A stretch of 64,000 nt of DNA from Escallonia rubra (lineage: Eukaryota; Streptophyta; Magnoliopsida; Escalloniales; Escalloniaceae), in the NCBI GenBank assembly GCA_033065855.1, contig JAVXUO010000147.1, forward strand, positions 62,001 through 126,000. Reading direction: 5' to 3'. Positions within the stretch are counted from its first letter, which is position 1. Every line of letters begins with the position of its first letter. A program made the translations under genes and the position numbers. Under the pieces are notes generated by a model. That model searched no databases and had not been told where the DNA came from. It worked only from the letters and a program-made list of their open reading frames with translations. Of the stretch, positions 1-11,145 are shown piece by piece.

Positions 1-446
1 CAAAGCACACATTAGAACATAATCAATGTGTAGTTATCATCAAAACAAGATGTAAGCCTAGGTTATCCAACCATATGGCTAACACATTCGAATGATAAAG
101 TGGCCTGAAACCATGGAAATTATATAGGAGCATGGGTTGGTAGCATGCAAACTGTGTTAATGTGTAGTGAATACCAATGAGCTCAAGATTGTAAATAAGG
201 TCTGCATGGGTGCCGCAAAAGCTACACATTTTCCTGCTTGTGCTAGCCCTCTAGGAAATAACCAAATAGAGATAACTGTTTGGGGAAGTAAACCAAACAA
301 GCAAGCAGGTGTACCACAACCAACCACACGAAACCAGCACAAGATTTAACGTGGAAAACCTTTCAATGTGAAGGGAAAAAGCACAGGCCAACTCCGAATG
401 ACTCTTCCACTATATCAAACAATGGGGTTATAAAGTTTTCTTTATA
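1..446 (-). repeat. Outer part of a copia LTR, left of the CACTA insertion
   Basis: No gene is seen here. The stretch reads as LTR or leader sequence of the minus-strand copia element whose pol end lies at 10350-11140. The copia 3' LTR appears to begin (minus sense) at about 10336, continue to 9873, and resume at 446 after the CACTA element. Bases 30-75 resemble the LTR start region near 53340-53394 (shared TAGTTATCAT and CCTAGGTTA), so an edge of another LTR may be present. Short open frames here show no recognisable domain. The left LTR boundary cannot be fixed. Confidence 0.45.
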
Positions 447-690
447 CACTACAAGAAAAAACCCCTAAGCTGGCGGTCTGAAAACGCCGGCATAGGCAGA
501 AGAACCGCCGGCATAGATAAAGCCGGCGCCACACGACCGCCGCCTTTAGTCGCGTTGCGGTAGACGTATGCCGGCGCTGGAATAGGTTTATACCGGCGGT
601 CAAACGCCGGCAATGCTATCCCCTAATCCAACCCCTAATGATCCTTTACCGGCGGTGGCTATTTAAGCCGGCGGTCAGTAGGCGTCGCCA
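447..690. repeat. CACTA 3' subterminal repeat cluster
   Basis: About 240 bp carrying many copies of a short GC-rich motif (variants of GCCGGC, CCGGCGGT, ACCGCCGGC) in both orientations inside AT-rich DNA. This is the typical CACTA subterminal arrangement. A matching cluster sits at 9605-9869. Related motifs recur at 39832-40100 and 40987-41255, which marks the same family there. Confidence 0.85.
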
Positions 691-2785
691 TATCTATTTA
701 ATTCAAATTTAAACAATTAATTAAATCATTTTTGGCAACGGAACAGACCGTCGCTATAGATATGTCATGGCCGCCGCCATAGCTAAAAAAAATTAATTTA
801 AACAATTAATTAAATTACTTTTGGCAACGACGCTAAACGCCGCTATAAGCATTTTTAGATTTTTTTTTCCTGGATGCCGCTAACCGCCTCCATAATTATC
901 CATTTTCTTTTTTTGTTTTATGCAATTTATATAAATAAAAGGACTTACACGAAACCAAGATTAATAAATCACATTCAGGAAACCATTAATAACATTTTCA
1001 AGATTCGCATTCAAGAAAACTAATTCATCCAGTTAAAACGCATCATAGACTCTCGTACAACTTGAAATCGTTCAAGAAACCATCATTAACCACATAGCTT
1101 TTTGTTCAAACACTAGACAAATCCCATGCAGTCACAAAATTATCAAAATCTATAGCTTGCACATCATCAATGGCAACTCCCAAGTCCCCCTCTACGTCCA
1201 TTTGCGTTCACGTCCATGACAACCTGATACAAAGAAAAACTTGCTCATCATGTGGAAAACACTATAGGCTCAACAATATAATTATGTCTAAATAAATAAG
1301 GGTTACAGGGATGATATCTTTGATGAATGCGAGGAAGCTAAGGTTAATGTGTTCATTATTAACAATAATGATGTGCTGAGAGAGTATAAAGAAATGTAAT
1401 ACAAAAAGGAATTGTTCAAGACAGCTAGAGGTCCACCTGGGCCAAAGGTGAATCAAGTCAATCATAATTCGCACATACTAGTCAATATAATCTTCTCATA
1501 GTCAGTATAATCTTCTCATATTCTAGACAACTAAAGGTCCTTAGCAATGCCATTGTCACTGCAAGGGTAAAGCCCAATTTTACAAAATACCACCATTTCA
1601 TGGCATCAAAGGCTTGTAAATGAAAATAAGAGGAAGGCCTGGAAACATCAAGTCCCACACCCTGAATACAATTAGCTATCTATACCAAGAAAGCAAAAGC
1701 TGCCACAACAGGATCTCATTCCTTAGATTACAGTAAAGCCAACATTCTTAAGTCAATAATAGGACATCCAACAGTGAGTTTCCTATGGTTACACAGAATT
1801 GAATGAATAAGAAACACTCAGACACACACATTCACAACTACTCAGTCCTTGCCTTGAGAAAACCAAAACCCCAGAAATGGTAAGAATTTTTAGTACATAT
1901 GGCTCTCAAAATACTATCGCCAATGTTTGCAAAATGAATAAGAGACCCCCTACAAAGATACCCTACAAAGATAAACTCATTCACAATCCCTCAATCGATG
2001 CACTAGATATAAAAAAGCTAAAAAGATAGTTGGAATCCGTGCTACATACGCCATAAAAGCTAAAAAGATGGTTGCCCGTGATGGTGGCGGTGGGGCAGTG
2101 TCACGGCTGGTGGAAAAATATGGTAGCCTCTGAGGCCAGCATTGGTCCTTGGAATTATAATTTCCAGTTAAAGGCATAAGACTTGGGAATTGACCAACAA
2201 TTAAAACTAACTCCATTGAATTGGATAAGAATTCAGCTTCCCAATCCAAATAGATGACTGAAACAACAAAATTATAATTGGTACGGTCCATTTACACTTG
2301 AAAACAAGATTGATAATGTTGAAGGTTCAAACAACAAAGTTTATACAGCAAGCAATAGAGAAATTCATGTAATTAGGCGTAGACTTCACTCAAAATGACA
2401 GCTTTCTATGTAAGGGGTCTTTGGCTGAAATTTGATCCTAACGGTCTTCAAGGTAGTTGGTTATGCCTAGAGGTGACAAACTGGGTGGGTGGGTAGGTCG
2501 GGTTTGGGTTTGACAACAACCACCATTCCAAGCGCCACCACAGCCCGGCTGCACCAGAATATCACCACAAAAAAAGACAACCTCAGACGAGAAACTGAAC
2601 CTCAAAAATTATACATCACTGTAGCCATCACCTCTCTCTCACCCTTTGGCCGAAGCACAAAATGAGGCACGTGCAAAGAACATTCATCACTAACCTCTAT
2701 CGACAACCATGAAAATCCTAGGAGAAGTAAGTAAAGTTTCTTGGTCTGTTGGTCTTAACACAATGATGTTATATAGTTGCATTTT
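691..2785. other. CACTA interior, 3' untranslated part, no gene seen
   Basis: AT-rich sequence downstream (minus sense) of the TNPA-like gene. Bases about 1030-1245 have clear homologues, in reverse orientation, at 39570-39700 and 40665-40850. This shows they are a conserved 3' part of this transposon family. No other domain or splice-supported exon was recognised. Confidence 0.6.
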
Positions 2786-4511
2786 CTAATGGTGCAAGTG
2801 GCAGGTACAATATATGGCGTACAGAGATCCCGATGGTACCTGAGAAGTAGAACATGGCTGTTCGGTTGTGGATTGCTGGCGCATTAGATGATTGATGGTT
2901 TCCTGCATTGAGGCAATTGTTGCCTTGACTTCACCCATCTCTTTCAGTTGAGTTTCAAGAGAATCAATCTTTTCAGTTAGTGCCTTCTCTTTGTTGGACT
3001 GCTCACGCAAGGCTAGTGTGTTTGCACGAGTGGCCATCCACCCCATAGCCCTCACTCTACCATGTCGTTGTTTGCCCAGAACTTCTGTAAGGATGTCTAT
3101 CTCGCCAGTGCTATCTTCTAATGCTGAGGCCTCTTGGAGTCTTTGGATATCATCCTACAGAATCAAAGTTAGTCAATGCTCATGCTAAAGCTATCTTACT
3201 GAGGAATTAACAAACACACGTCATAAACCAGGTAACTTACAATTTTACTACGTGCTTGTGGAAGAAAGCCACCTCCATTTTTCTCATTACGTCTACGAGA
3301 CTCGATCCACATGGTTGCTTGAGTAGGTTTTACCTTATGCTTCTTAACCTTTCAAACACACAATGTATACAATGCCAACATAGAATTATGTCACTAAATA
3401 GCTGCCAATGCTAAAATTAAGAAACCTTACATGTTTATGTGTCTTTCTTGCAGAAGATGTGCGGCCTAAGCAATGTGGGTACTTTAGAGACAATGCATTA
3501 TTGCGGTTAACCTTGGCTTCTTTCTGTGATACAAAAAGGTCAATACATTTTACAAAGTATAATAACTATACTTAGAAGATAAAACTACTGAGTTTAGGGT
3601 ACTTGAACTGCTTCATCTTGCCAATATGTCACCAGGGTGTTCCATTGAGCCTTGTCAACCCTAGTATCTTGTGCAATATTCCTTAAGGTTGCAGGAATGT
3701 CATTTGCATCAAAGTACTCTTGTTTCAGGGTACATTTCCATTCTCTCCACTTTTTGTTGAGGTTGGTCATTATAGCCTCTTTTGCATATGGATGATCAGT
3801 TATAAATCGTTTCTACAAAAACAAGCAGTTTGAAAGTAGTAAGCTCAAAAGAGTTGTAACAAGTATACTATAACACTCATTTATACCTCAATTTCTGCCC
3901 AAGCTGCGTCTTTGTCCTTCTGTGGAACTGTGTCCCAGTTGGTGTAGTTTATTGGTAAGAGGTTTGGCACACGTGCCACGCACCCAATAAAAGAACTTAG
4001 CTCCTTATGTGCCCCAGTGACATAGCATCCCCGCTCGTCATACCCTACATGTACACGCGTCTCTCGTGCCCATGTTTTCGGGCACATTGTAGGACCACGT
4101 TTCTTCAAAGACCTAGTACCTAAAGCAAAGCATGGTATGTTTGGGCATAAAACACTAATCCATGGGGTCATACCTCTATATTCAGGCATAAAGCAGACTA
4201 ACTAAGGCAAATTGATGATTAAAAAAACATCAAGGAGACTTATAGTACATATATGCATAACTTGTACAACTGTTTGTGGATGTCGGATGCCGAATAATAA
4301 AGCAATTACCTGCTGCGGATGCCAAATGGTCATCTTGTGACCCTTCAATTTGTTCAGCCGTCTCGGGAATGGCGTCCTCAGCAGGAATCTCAACAGTTGC
4401 CTCGGTAGTCATCTCAGCCTCACGCCTTTCATCAGTGTCATTAAGTGAAAACCGTGGTGGTGGCCTCTGGATCCTGCCCTTGCGGCCTTGTACCCGACGT
4501 GGATAAACCAT
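2786..4511 (-). CDS. TNPA-like transposon protein (plant transposase, Ptta/En/Spm type), six exons
   Basis: A spliced minus-strand gene can be followed without a stop: exons 4511-4310, 4197-3887, 3812-3603, 3523-3431, 3348-3241 and 3154-2786. All five introns are GT-AG. Summed exons give 1293 nt, a 430-residue protein that starts at MVYPRRVQG and ends before TAG at 2788-2786. The N-terminus is basic and Pro-rich. The middle has the family's RGPT and WRE/KW-type motifs (for example KKWREWKCTLKQEYF and the MWIESRR block). The C-terminus is a predicted coiled coil (residues about 350-410, KIDSLETQLKEMGEV). In characterised CACTA elements this class of protein binds subterminal repeats and helps transposition. 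The frame is fully open, so it may still make protein. Family assignment is from recalled similarity to Transposase_24-type proteins, not a search. Confidence 0.8.
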
Positions 4512-5279
4512 GGAGGAACTGTAAAATAGAACAAAAAATAGATCTAACAGTTTGTTATGCTCTACTAGGATAAGGAAGTAGAATCTGAGTTCTAGATCGA
4601 ATAACAATGAAAACTTAATGCATTATGAAGCAAAAGATTATTGCAAACCAATTTGATGACAGATTTATAGTCTTTGTATGAAAGACAAATAGTAACAAGC
4701 TGCATTTCTATCACAGTAACTTCCTACCATGCTTAGGACAATGAACTGGTTGGGTACAAAGATTAAGACTAATCATAGCACATGAATCAATATATAGAGC
4801 GCATATACTTTAAGGATCGGCATACAACAATAAGCCAGCTTATGATAAAAGGATAACATCCTTGGCCAATCTTCCTCTAGGGCACGAAGACTCCAATTAG
4901 CTGCAACCCAATAAAGGCTGGACCAATCCCAAAGTCAAGGCAATGCCTCTTGAGAATAACTCATAATAACTCATAAGAGTGATCCAAGTGGAACCATTCC
5001 TGATTGTCGAAAATGCTGAAGTGGCTCTACATAAACTCCCTTTGTGAAAGAGGTTCATGCTCAGGGTACAATAGCATAGGCAAAAAGGATAGGTTGCAGA
5101 TGGAACATTGGAGAAACGAAAAGATATCGTCTTTCCCAGCAGTGTCAAATTCAGAGATCACAAAAAATAAACAACGTTAAACAGAAGAGCAACTAGAACA
5201 AAAAAGGCCTTCAATTGAATATAACCAAGAACATTCAATAAGAAGGAAATTATGCACCAAAACACCCAAGCAACACAGT

Positions 5280-5881
5280 TCAATCACTGCTTAATGAGTC
5301 ATAATCAATCTCCATGTCTTCCTCATCCTCATCCTCTTCGTCTTCGTCTTCGTCTTCCTCTTCGCCTTCGCCTTCGTCTTCGTCTTCCCCCATTTCATCT
5401 CTATTATCCTCTTCATTGTCCTCTTCATCATCAATAAAGGTATTCAATCTCTGCTTTTTAGCCTGACTATTTATGAGTTGGGACTCCGCTCGTCTTTTCG
5501 TTGAGCTTCTTGCACCCCGATCATCAACATCATTTCTAGCCAAGTCGTATCTTCTGCATCATGTTCTGCATCTTTTTCAAGCTCACTTGGGAACAATATA
5601 TTATCATCGGTGTTTGTTTCTACTTCAACATTCTCACAAAAGTCCCTTGGCCTTGTTCGTACGACGACACGCCACCCGCCATCTCGTATATCATCAACAA
5701 AAAAGAGTTGCTCAACTTGAGAGGCCAACACAAACGGCTCATCTTTGTATGCGAACTTCTTCGAATTAACAAAGTGTAAATCCGTGCGGATCTGTGGTAA
5801 TTCCCGTATCTCGATGAATTGTGTCGTACCATTTACACTTGAACAATACCACCTTCCCTGCACCAAAGTAATCCAACTCAA
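5280..5881 (-). pseudogene. TNP2 transposase C-terminal remnant (DUF4216-like plus acidic tail)
   Basis: The 5881-5471 frame gives a block typical of the domain that follows the catalytic part of CACTA TNP2 transposases: EPFVLASQVEQLFFVDD followed by GWRVVVRTRPRD. The acidic tail with a basic cluster (KRRAESQ, then long Glu/Asp runs) lies in another frame at 5543-5280, so the reading frame is broken near 5540. The N-terminal and catalytic domains of TNP2, normally about 700 residues, are not seen. This explains why the element would depend on a transposase supplied in trans. Orientation and order agree with the TNPA-like gene downstream. Confidence 0.75.
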
Positions 5882-6600
5882 TTAAATCTCTCGTCTGGGA
5901 TGGTAGTGATCGATCATGGGTGAACCACAGCTATAATGGTAGTTTTAAAGGAGGGATAGACACAAAGCTCATATCTCCAAAAAAAAACCTATTCAAACAG
6001 ACTAAGCAGTCTTATATTTCTGGAAATGGCATAATATATCCACAACATTTCCTGAAGTACAGCAAAAAATTCTACTTCTCCCAGTTTTTGCTCCATGCTA
6101 TTGTTATAAGGATCTTATGACATGATGCATGCAAAACAAGACAATATAACATGACAAAAGTATTATAATTTATATAACATGGTCACCAAAATTGTTCAAA
6201 CACACAACAAATGGCTGACTTTGTTTTAGTTTAGAATTATAGCTTCAAAATGCATTCTTAACATACAAAGCAAAAGATATCAAAAAGTCATTGCACCATA
6301 GTAACTTATTGAAAGAGGAACAGAGGGTATGAAGATTATAAAACATACCTCTGTGTAGATACAAAGTTGACTTTCCACTTCCTAACTTTCCCTGAACATT
6401 GTTGAGAAGCAGTATGAGCAGGTGAGTAGATAATCACCTAGAAGACATAATTGAAAATACAGGATAACGAATGGATATAGGATAAAAACAAGTGCCACCA
6501 ATGACCTCAACCACCAATGCATAACATATACTGAGCAACAAGTATACAGGCAAAATTACCCAGACTATATGTACTCTTATACCCAGGCCACAAGAAAAGA
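5882..6600. other. CACTA interior, no gene seen
   Basis: Upstream (minus sense) of the TNP2 remnant, where the rest of TNP2 would be expected. I see no continuation of its reading frame, so an internal deletion is likely between the remnant and the captured gene fragments. Confidence 0.5.
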
Positions 6601-6649
6601 GGGAGTTCGGACTTCTGGTTCTCTTGTGGAGTTTACGAAGGTTTAGTCG

Positions 6650-7258
6650 AATCAGTTATGCTTGTTGATGAAAATCAGTGGAAAAGAAACCATCTTACTG
6701 TTGGTTCCATGCTTCACTTACAATTAAAATGTGCTTGTCCTGATAATTTCTCTACTAGTGTTGGAGTGAAGTACCTTGTGACATACCCTATTGTAGAATT
6801 TGACTATACAGAAATGATAAGCAAGAAGTTTGGTATTCCTCCTGAGGATATCTGGGCAGCTAACAACTAAAAACCTGGCCCCACTGTTTACCCAAATACA
6901 ACAGTTTTAGTTCCTTTGAAGAAAAAAAACTATACATTGCAGGGTCAGTCATGGGTTCCTTTTGGTAGTTTTGGCTTCAATTTCATGTGCTTTAATTATA
7001 TGTAAAGGCCTTGAAGAAACACGAGGCTGAGCATATTCCATCTTTTGCTCGTAGAAGCTCGAGTTCAACACCAAGAAGTTCTCCAATTTCTGGCCCAAGA
7101 ACCTCAACAAATTCGTGTTTGTCTCCTGATTTTCTGGCCGGACTCAAGTATACTTTGTGCAATTATAGCACAGAGGAAATTAGAAGAGCAACAAGAAATT
7201 TTAGTGAAGATAGTAAGATGAGTGGTGATTTGTACAAGGGGCTGCTTGATTATTTGTA
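6650..7258 (+). pseudogene. Captured fragment of a LysM receptor-like kinase (LYK4/LYK5 type)
   Basis: Opposite in strand to the transposon genes. Bases 6658-6920 encode LysM-ectodomain sequence: VGSMLHLQLKCACPDN, then VKYLVTYPIVE, then KFGIPPEDIWAANN, and after a stop PTVYPNTTVLVPLKK. From 7011 the intracellular juxtamembrane part follows: a Ser/Pro-rich stretch and LKYTLCNYSTEEIRRATRNF, then SGDLYKG, which is the start of the kinase domain. The transmembrane segment between them is deleted and a stop breaks the frame. Parent genes detect chitin-type oligosaccharides at the plasma membrane; this copy cannot. It is a transduplicated piece inside a CACTA element. Confidence 0.8.
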
Positions 7259-7475
7259 CAGGGCTTCACGATCTGCACTATTCTATGGTCCCTCCTCATA
7301 CAAACATAAGCATAACTAGCAGAAATAGTGAGAAGGAACCATTAACTGGTATTTGTCCTGTTAAAAGGTTGTTTGACAGATCACTGGATTCAGCATTCAC
7401 CAAGGTATACTGTCATTATCAAGAATAGCATGCCAATTAAAAATGTAAGACGATGAGGAACAACTAGGTACTCAC

Positions 7476-7550
7476 AGAACTTGAAGCGAATCAATAGTAG
7501 TTAAAGATCTAGGAATTTCTCCTGTCAAGCTGTTGTTGTTGTTGAGCCGC
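7476..7550 (-). pseudogene. Captured single LRR exon of a SERK-type receptor kinase
   Basis: A 75-nt minus-strand stretch is bounded by an acceptor AG and the donor GTGAGT. It reads RLNNNNSLTGEIPRSLTT and then IDSLQVL. SERK/BAK1-family genes have a 72-nt exon with this LRR; here one extra Asn codon gives 75 nt. Neighbouring SERK exons were not found with confidence. It lies about 220 bp from the LYK fragment but on the opposite strand, so it is a separate capture event or part of a rearranged one. Confidence 0.65.
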
Positions 7551-7559
7551 CTATCCTTG

Positions 7560-9380
7560 CAGAGACAATGGACACCATCATTTCCCAAATACTAATAATG
7601 CTAATTCACCCATAAATTTGCTCAGGATACAACTCATCAACAAATAACTAGTAGATGCTCATAACAATGGGGACACAGTTAAAGAGCCCTGATGCAGTGC
7701 CTGAACTCTCTCTAAGTATGCTATATGGACTCTTCAAAATACATGCAGCCATGTTTGACACTGGACACATGGACAAGAATATAGGATACATGTCCACGAT
7801 TAGGAATTTTACAATTTACCCTAGAACTAAACGAATAAAAGCTTATATGAAAATTTTGCTCAGGGCCATGTCATTAGACTTAAAAATTGGAAGAATCTGA
7901 TGCATAGACATAATTAAACACGACACTTCTACTGAGTCTATGCGACAATATATGACTTGCCTTTCACTATCTAGGACACTAATAAGTAATAAATTCATCT
8001 TTGTTAACTCAAATGGCCTAGAGCAGATGTCAACATTGTTGTTTTTCAACTACCAAAGAGGCGCCTGATCTGCTTCGAAGAGAATGAACAGAAAATGTAC
8101 ATCTAACCTGGATTCTCATTCCTAATAAAAAAAAAAGTAGTCTTCTCGCAGTACATTGTAACAAGGAGGAAGCACCCAAGTCACGTGAGTCTCTTTTAAG
8201 GTTGCATCAAGCACTGAATTCGCAAACCCAGTTCGAATTCGTGATCAAAAAGTTTATCTAGCATATCGTCGGCAGTAGCGGCTCGCAGTACTCAATTAAA
8301 ATGCATCGGCAGTCATACTCTCTAATCTATTATGGTTGCATGTGTCTCAAGGCACTCAACTTAAAGGGTGGCATGTGAGCCTTGAAAAACTGCCAGTGGA
8401 GTCCAAACATCAAAAGAATCCATTGACAGTTTTGAACTTATTTAATCTAATAGGGTTTTCCAAGTAAGATTCTCATGCTGGATCAGTTATATGTAGGGTT
8501 CAATAATATTTATGCACTAAGCTAGTACTCATTTGAAAGTGCACTAATAAGATGGTATTGCACAATTTCCATCTCCTTTTCACTAAAATACAAAGACATG
8601 GAACGATAAATAACAAGATAGATGGAGTCATCGTAAATATATGGAGATCATACTAAAGATTTGAACTTCAGTAGATGTTGCCAACTTGCCCTGCACCGTG
8701 CCTTTGGAGGTACGACTGTAGTTTCAACTTCGCGTCTTGAACATTATTCCCAAGATTACCAAGACTTCGTCATCTTATTTACTCAAATGCATCTGATTTT
8801 TCTTAGATAAAGCAAATGGCATAAAGAACTGAACTTAAATTCCTAATAAAGCATAGAACAAAGAAGGAACATTTGTAATAGTTTTTCTTCTTCATAGTAG
8901 AATAAGGCGCCAAAGGAGGGGCTAATAACATGCAGAAAGGTTGAGGGTAAAAGAACATAGGTTTAAGACGCTCTCCAGAAACCTACCCACAACAGAAACC
9001 AATTTATTCCAAGTCAATCAATCAGTCTCCTAGAAAGTCCAATAAAAAATCAACAAACTAATCCAGGATGAAAAAGGGGATAAAGGATCCAGAATTGCTT
9101 TTTTAACTCCACGACATGTACTTCCACCCCTTTAAAGTACGTTCTATTAACTCCACGACATGTGACTACGAAATCGAAGGCAAAGCTTACAGTACTTGGA
9201 CGACTCCACGAGACCAAAACCGTTTGATCTTTGGAATCAGAATTTATGAAAATTTCTAAACATCATAAAGACAATCAATTGTACATTAATCGTTGCTTGG
9301 GTGAAAGAAATAATTACCTCATTAGATGAATCCCAAATTCAATCCTATAGCAAATTGAAGAACCGTTTGAGAGAAGCTTG
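7560..9380. other. CACTA interior, 5' side, no recognised gene
   Basis: About 1.8 kb of AT-rich sequence between the captured fragments and the 5' subterminal cluster. It probably contains the promoter and 5' leader of the transposon genes on the minus strand. I could not recognise protein domains; weak LRR-like impressions near 8690-8760 were not convincing. Confidence 0.45.
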
Positions 9381-9429
9381 AGACTTCAAATTTTGAAAAG
9401 AGAAGAGGAATTCAGCCAAAAGGACGGAT

Positions 9430-9480
9430 TAATGGAGAGGAGAGGAGAGGAGAGGAGAGGAGAGAGAGAGAGAGAGAGAG
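9430..9480. repeat. GAGAG/GA microsatellite
   Basis: Runs of GGAGA followed by pure GA repeats, about 50 bp, just inside the 5' subterminal region of the CACTA element. Confidence 0.9.
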
Positions 9481-9604
9481 TTGAACCTGATCGGTGAAGA
9501 ACCAGAGTCGTGCGGAGAGTCGTGTGAGAGAGAGGAGCCAGCAGAGAGTCGTGTTTAGAGAAAGAAAACATAAAAATAAAAGCAAAAATTTCAATATAAA
9601 CCAA

Positions 9605-9869
9605 CATGTTCTATACCGGCGGCCAGCGAGTCAGCTAAAATAATTGGACTGCCGGCGTAGAACGTGTTTTGGCGTTAAGTTTTGGCGCCGATGCCTTGGT
9701 GGGAAATTTTGAGCTATGGCACCGCCACATAGGCGACCGCCGGCTTAAAGCGATGCTATAGAGGCTATAGCAACGGCCATCGTGGAGGCGCCGTTGTAGC
9801 CCATGTACAGCAACGCCTTCATGTAGCCGCCGGCATAGATCGCCGCGATAGACCATTTTTCTTGTAGTG
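9605..9869. repeat. CACTA 5' subterminal repeat cluster and terminus
   Basis: Dense GCCGGC, GCCGCCGGC and GGCGCCG motifs in both orientations, ending with TTTTTCTTGTAGTG, the inverted copy of the other terminus. It mirrors 447-690. Confidence 0.85.
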
Positions 9870-9872
9870 ATA

Positions 9873-10336
9873 GCTCAAACTAGAGGCTAACAAGCATCAA
9901 AACATCAAGAGAATACCACTCTTGGTTCACCACAACAAAGAGATTAGAGAGATATTACTCGAAAATGAGCTGCTATTCAGATCTCCAAATTTAGAGCAAT
10001 AAACGTCTGATGCAAAAATTGACTATTGGATGTTAAAAACATATCCTCTGGACATTGCACATAATATTTAGGCATAATCAGACCATGTTTGACCCTCCGA
10101 TGAAGCCTCTAAAATTGGCTGACGGGATTCTCTATCTAGGAAGAAAAATTGAACTTTTTTTCTCTATACTTCTCTAACTACTTAAGGTTTTTTAATTCAC
10201 TCTTAAATCTTTAGCCTCCCAACAAAAGCTAGATAACTATTGGACATTAATTTAATTAATTGTTCCGCTACGATTAAGCCGAGTACACTTATAACCTAGA
10301 GGTCATAAGTCACACTCTTTATGGAGGGATATTCCA
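9873..10336 (-). repeat. Copia 3' LTR, part right of the CACTA insertion
   Basis: Minus-sense LTR sequence. It starts at TGGAATATCC (minus sense, 10336) directly after a purine-rich tract AGGGGGTGG at about 10340-10350, which looks like the polypurine tract of the copia pol fragment to its right. It continues to the CACTA junction at 9873. No gene. TSD bases ATA at 9870-9872 belong to the CACTA event. Confidence 0.55.
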
Positions 10337-10349
10337 ATAAACCACCCCC

Positions 10350-11140
10350 TCTGACTATGTGGAGGAATCTACCATACACTGCACTCCTACAAATCTCATG
10401 CTCTCAATGGATAAGGTTTTGGTCATCATATTAGAACTATTCTTATCTGTATGGATCTTTTCAAGTTAAACATCCTTCGAGTCTAACACATCTCTGATTC
10501 AATGATATCTAACATCTAAATGCTTAGACCTCGAACCGAAACTTGGAATGTTTGTAATATGATTTCCACTCTGACTGAAATTATGTAATACATATCTCTT
10601 GCTTGTATCCTAACTCTTGTAAGAATCTTTTCATCCACAATATCTTCTTGTAGCTTCTGTTACTGGTATATACCCAGCCTCTGTAGTGGAAAGAGCAACA
10701 CATTTTTACATCCTTGATTGCCATGACACAACTCGCCTTGCATAAGTTTAAGTACCCCGAAGTAGATTTTCTGGAATCAATATATCCATCCATATCAGCA
10801 TCTGTGAAGCCTACTGGAATAGGTTTGTAAACTCTGAAGCAAATGCACTTCTTTGGAGTACCACGTAGATTCCTGAGAACCCATTTAATTGTAACCCAAC
10901 ATTTTCTTCCCGGAGTGGAGAGAAATCTTCTAACAACACCACCTGAATGAGCTATTTCTCGTCATGTACACACTGTAGCATACATCAAACTTCCCACAGC
11001 TGAAGCATAGGGTACATTCTTCATCTCTTCTCACAAGAAGGAGTTTTCTTAATACTTAACTTAAAATGATTAGCAAGAGGAGTAGAAACCTACTTGGCTT
11101 TGTCAACGTGGAACCTCTTATGCACTTTCTCGAATGTAGA
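10350..11140 (-). pseudogene. Ty1/copia pol 3' end (RT thumb to RNase H), minus strand
   Basis: Minus-strand reading shows copia landmarks in order: VPYASAVGSLMYATVCT (about 11000), GGVVRRFLSTPG, DADMDGYIDSRKSTSGY (RNase H start, about 10790), ILWMKRFLQELG (about 10610), then RSKHLDVRYH and a C-terminus ending near 10355. Several in-frame stops and degenerate active-site residues show it is dead. The piece lacks gag, protease, integrase and most of the RT. It is joined head to head with another copia copy at about 11140. Confidence 0.8.
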
Positions 11141-11145
11141 CATAC

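Larger units (their letters stand above)
447..9869 (-). mobile_element. CACTA (En/Spm) DNA transposon, 9.4 kb, with captured gene fragments
   Basis: The left end begins CACTACAAGAAAAA at 447 and the right end finishes TTTTTCTTGTAGTG at 9869, an inverted terminal repeat of CACTA type. The 3-bp target duplication ATA is present at 444-446 and 9870-9872. Both subterminal regions are packed with GCCGGC/CCGGCGGTC motifs in both orientations, as expected for binding sites of a TNPA-like protein. The element reads on the minus strand: its transcriptional 5' end is at 9869. Inside are an intact TNPA-like gene (2786-4511), a remnant of the TNP2 transposase (5280-5881), and host receptor-kinase fragments (6650-7258 and 7476-7550). 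With TNP2 mostly missing it is non-autonomous. It sits in a copia LTR. Confidence 0.95.

Noticed and set aside
5252-5437. Leu/Arg/Pro-rich plus frame
   Set aside because: Shadow of the acidic tail of the TNP2 remnant on the minus strand.
8640-8760. Possible further SERK exons in the large CACTA element
   Set aside because: The minus-strand reading near 8700 (LGNLGNN, then LQSYLQ) lacks the LRR spacing of SERK exons, so only the exon at 7476-7550 is claimed.
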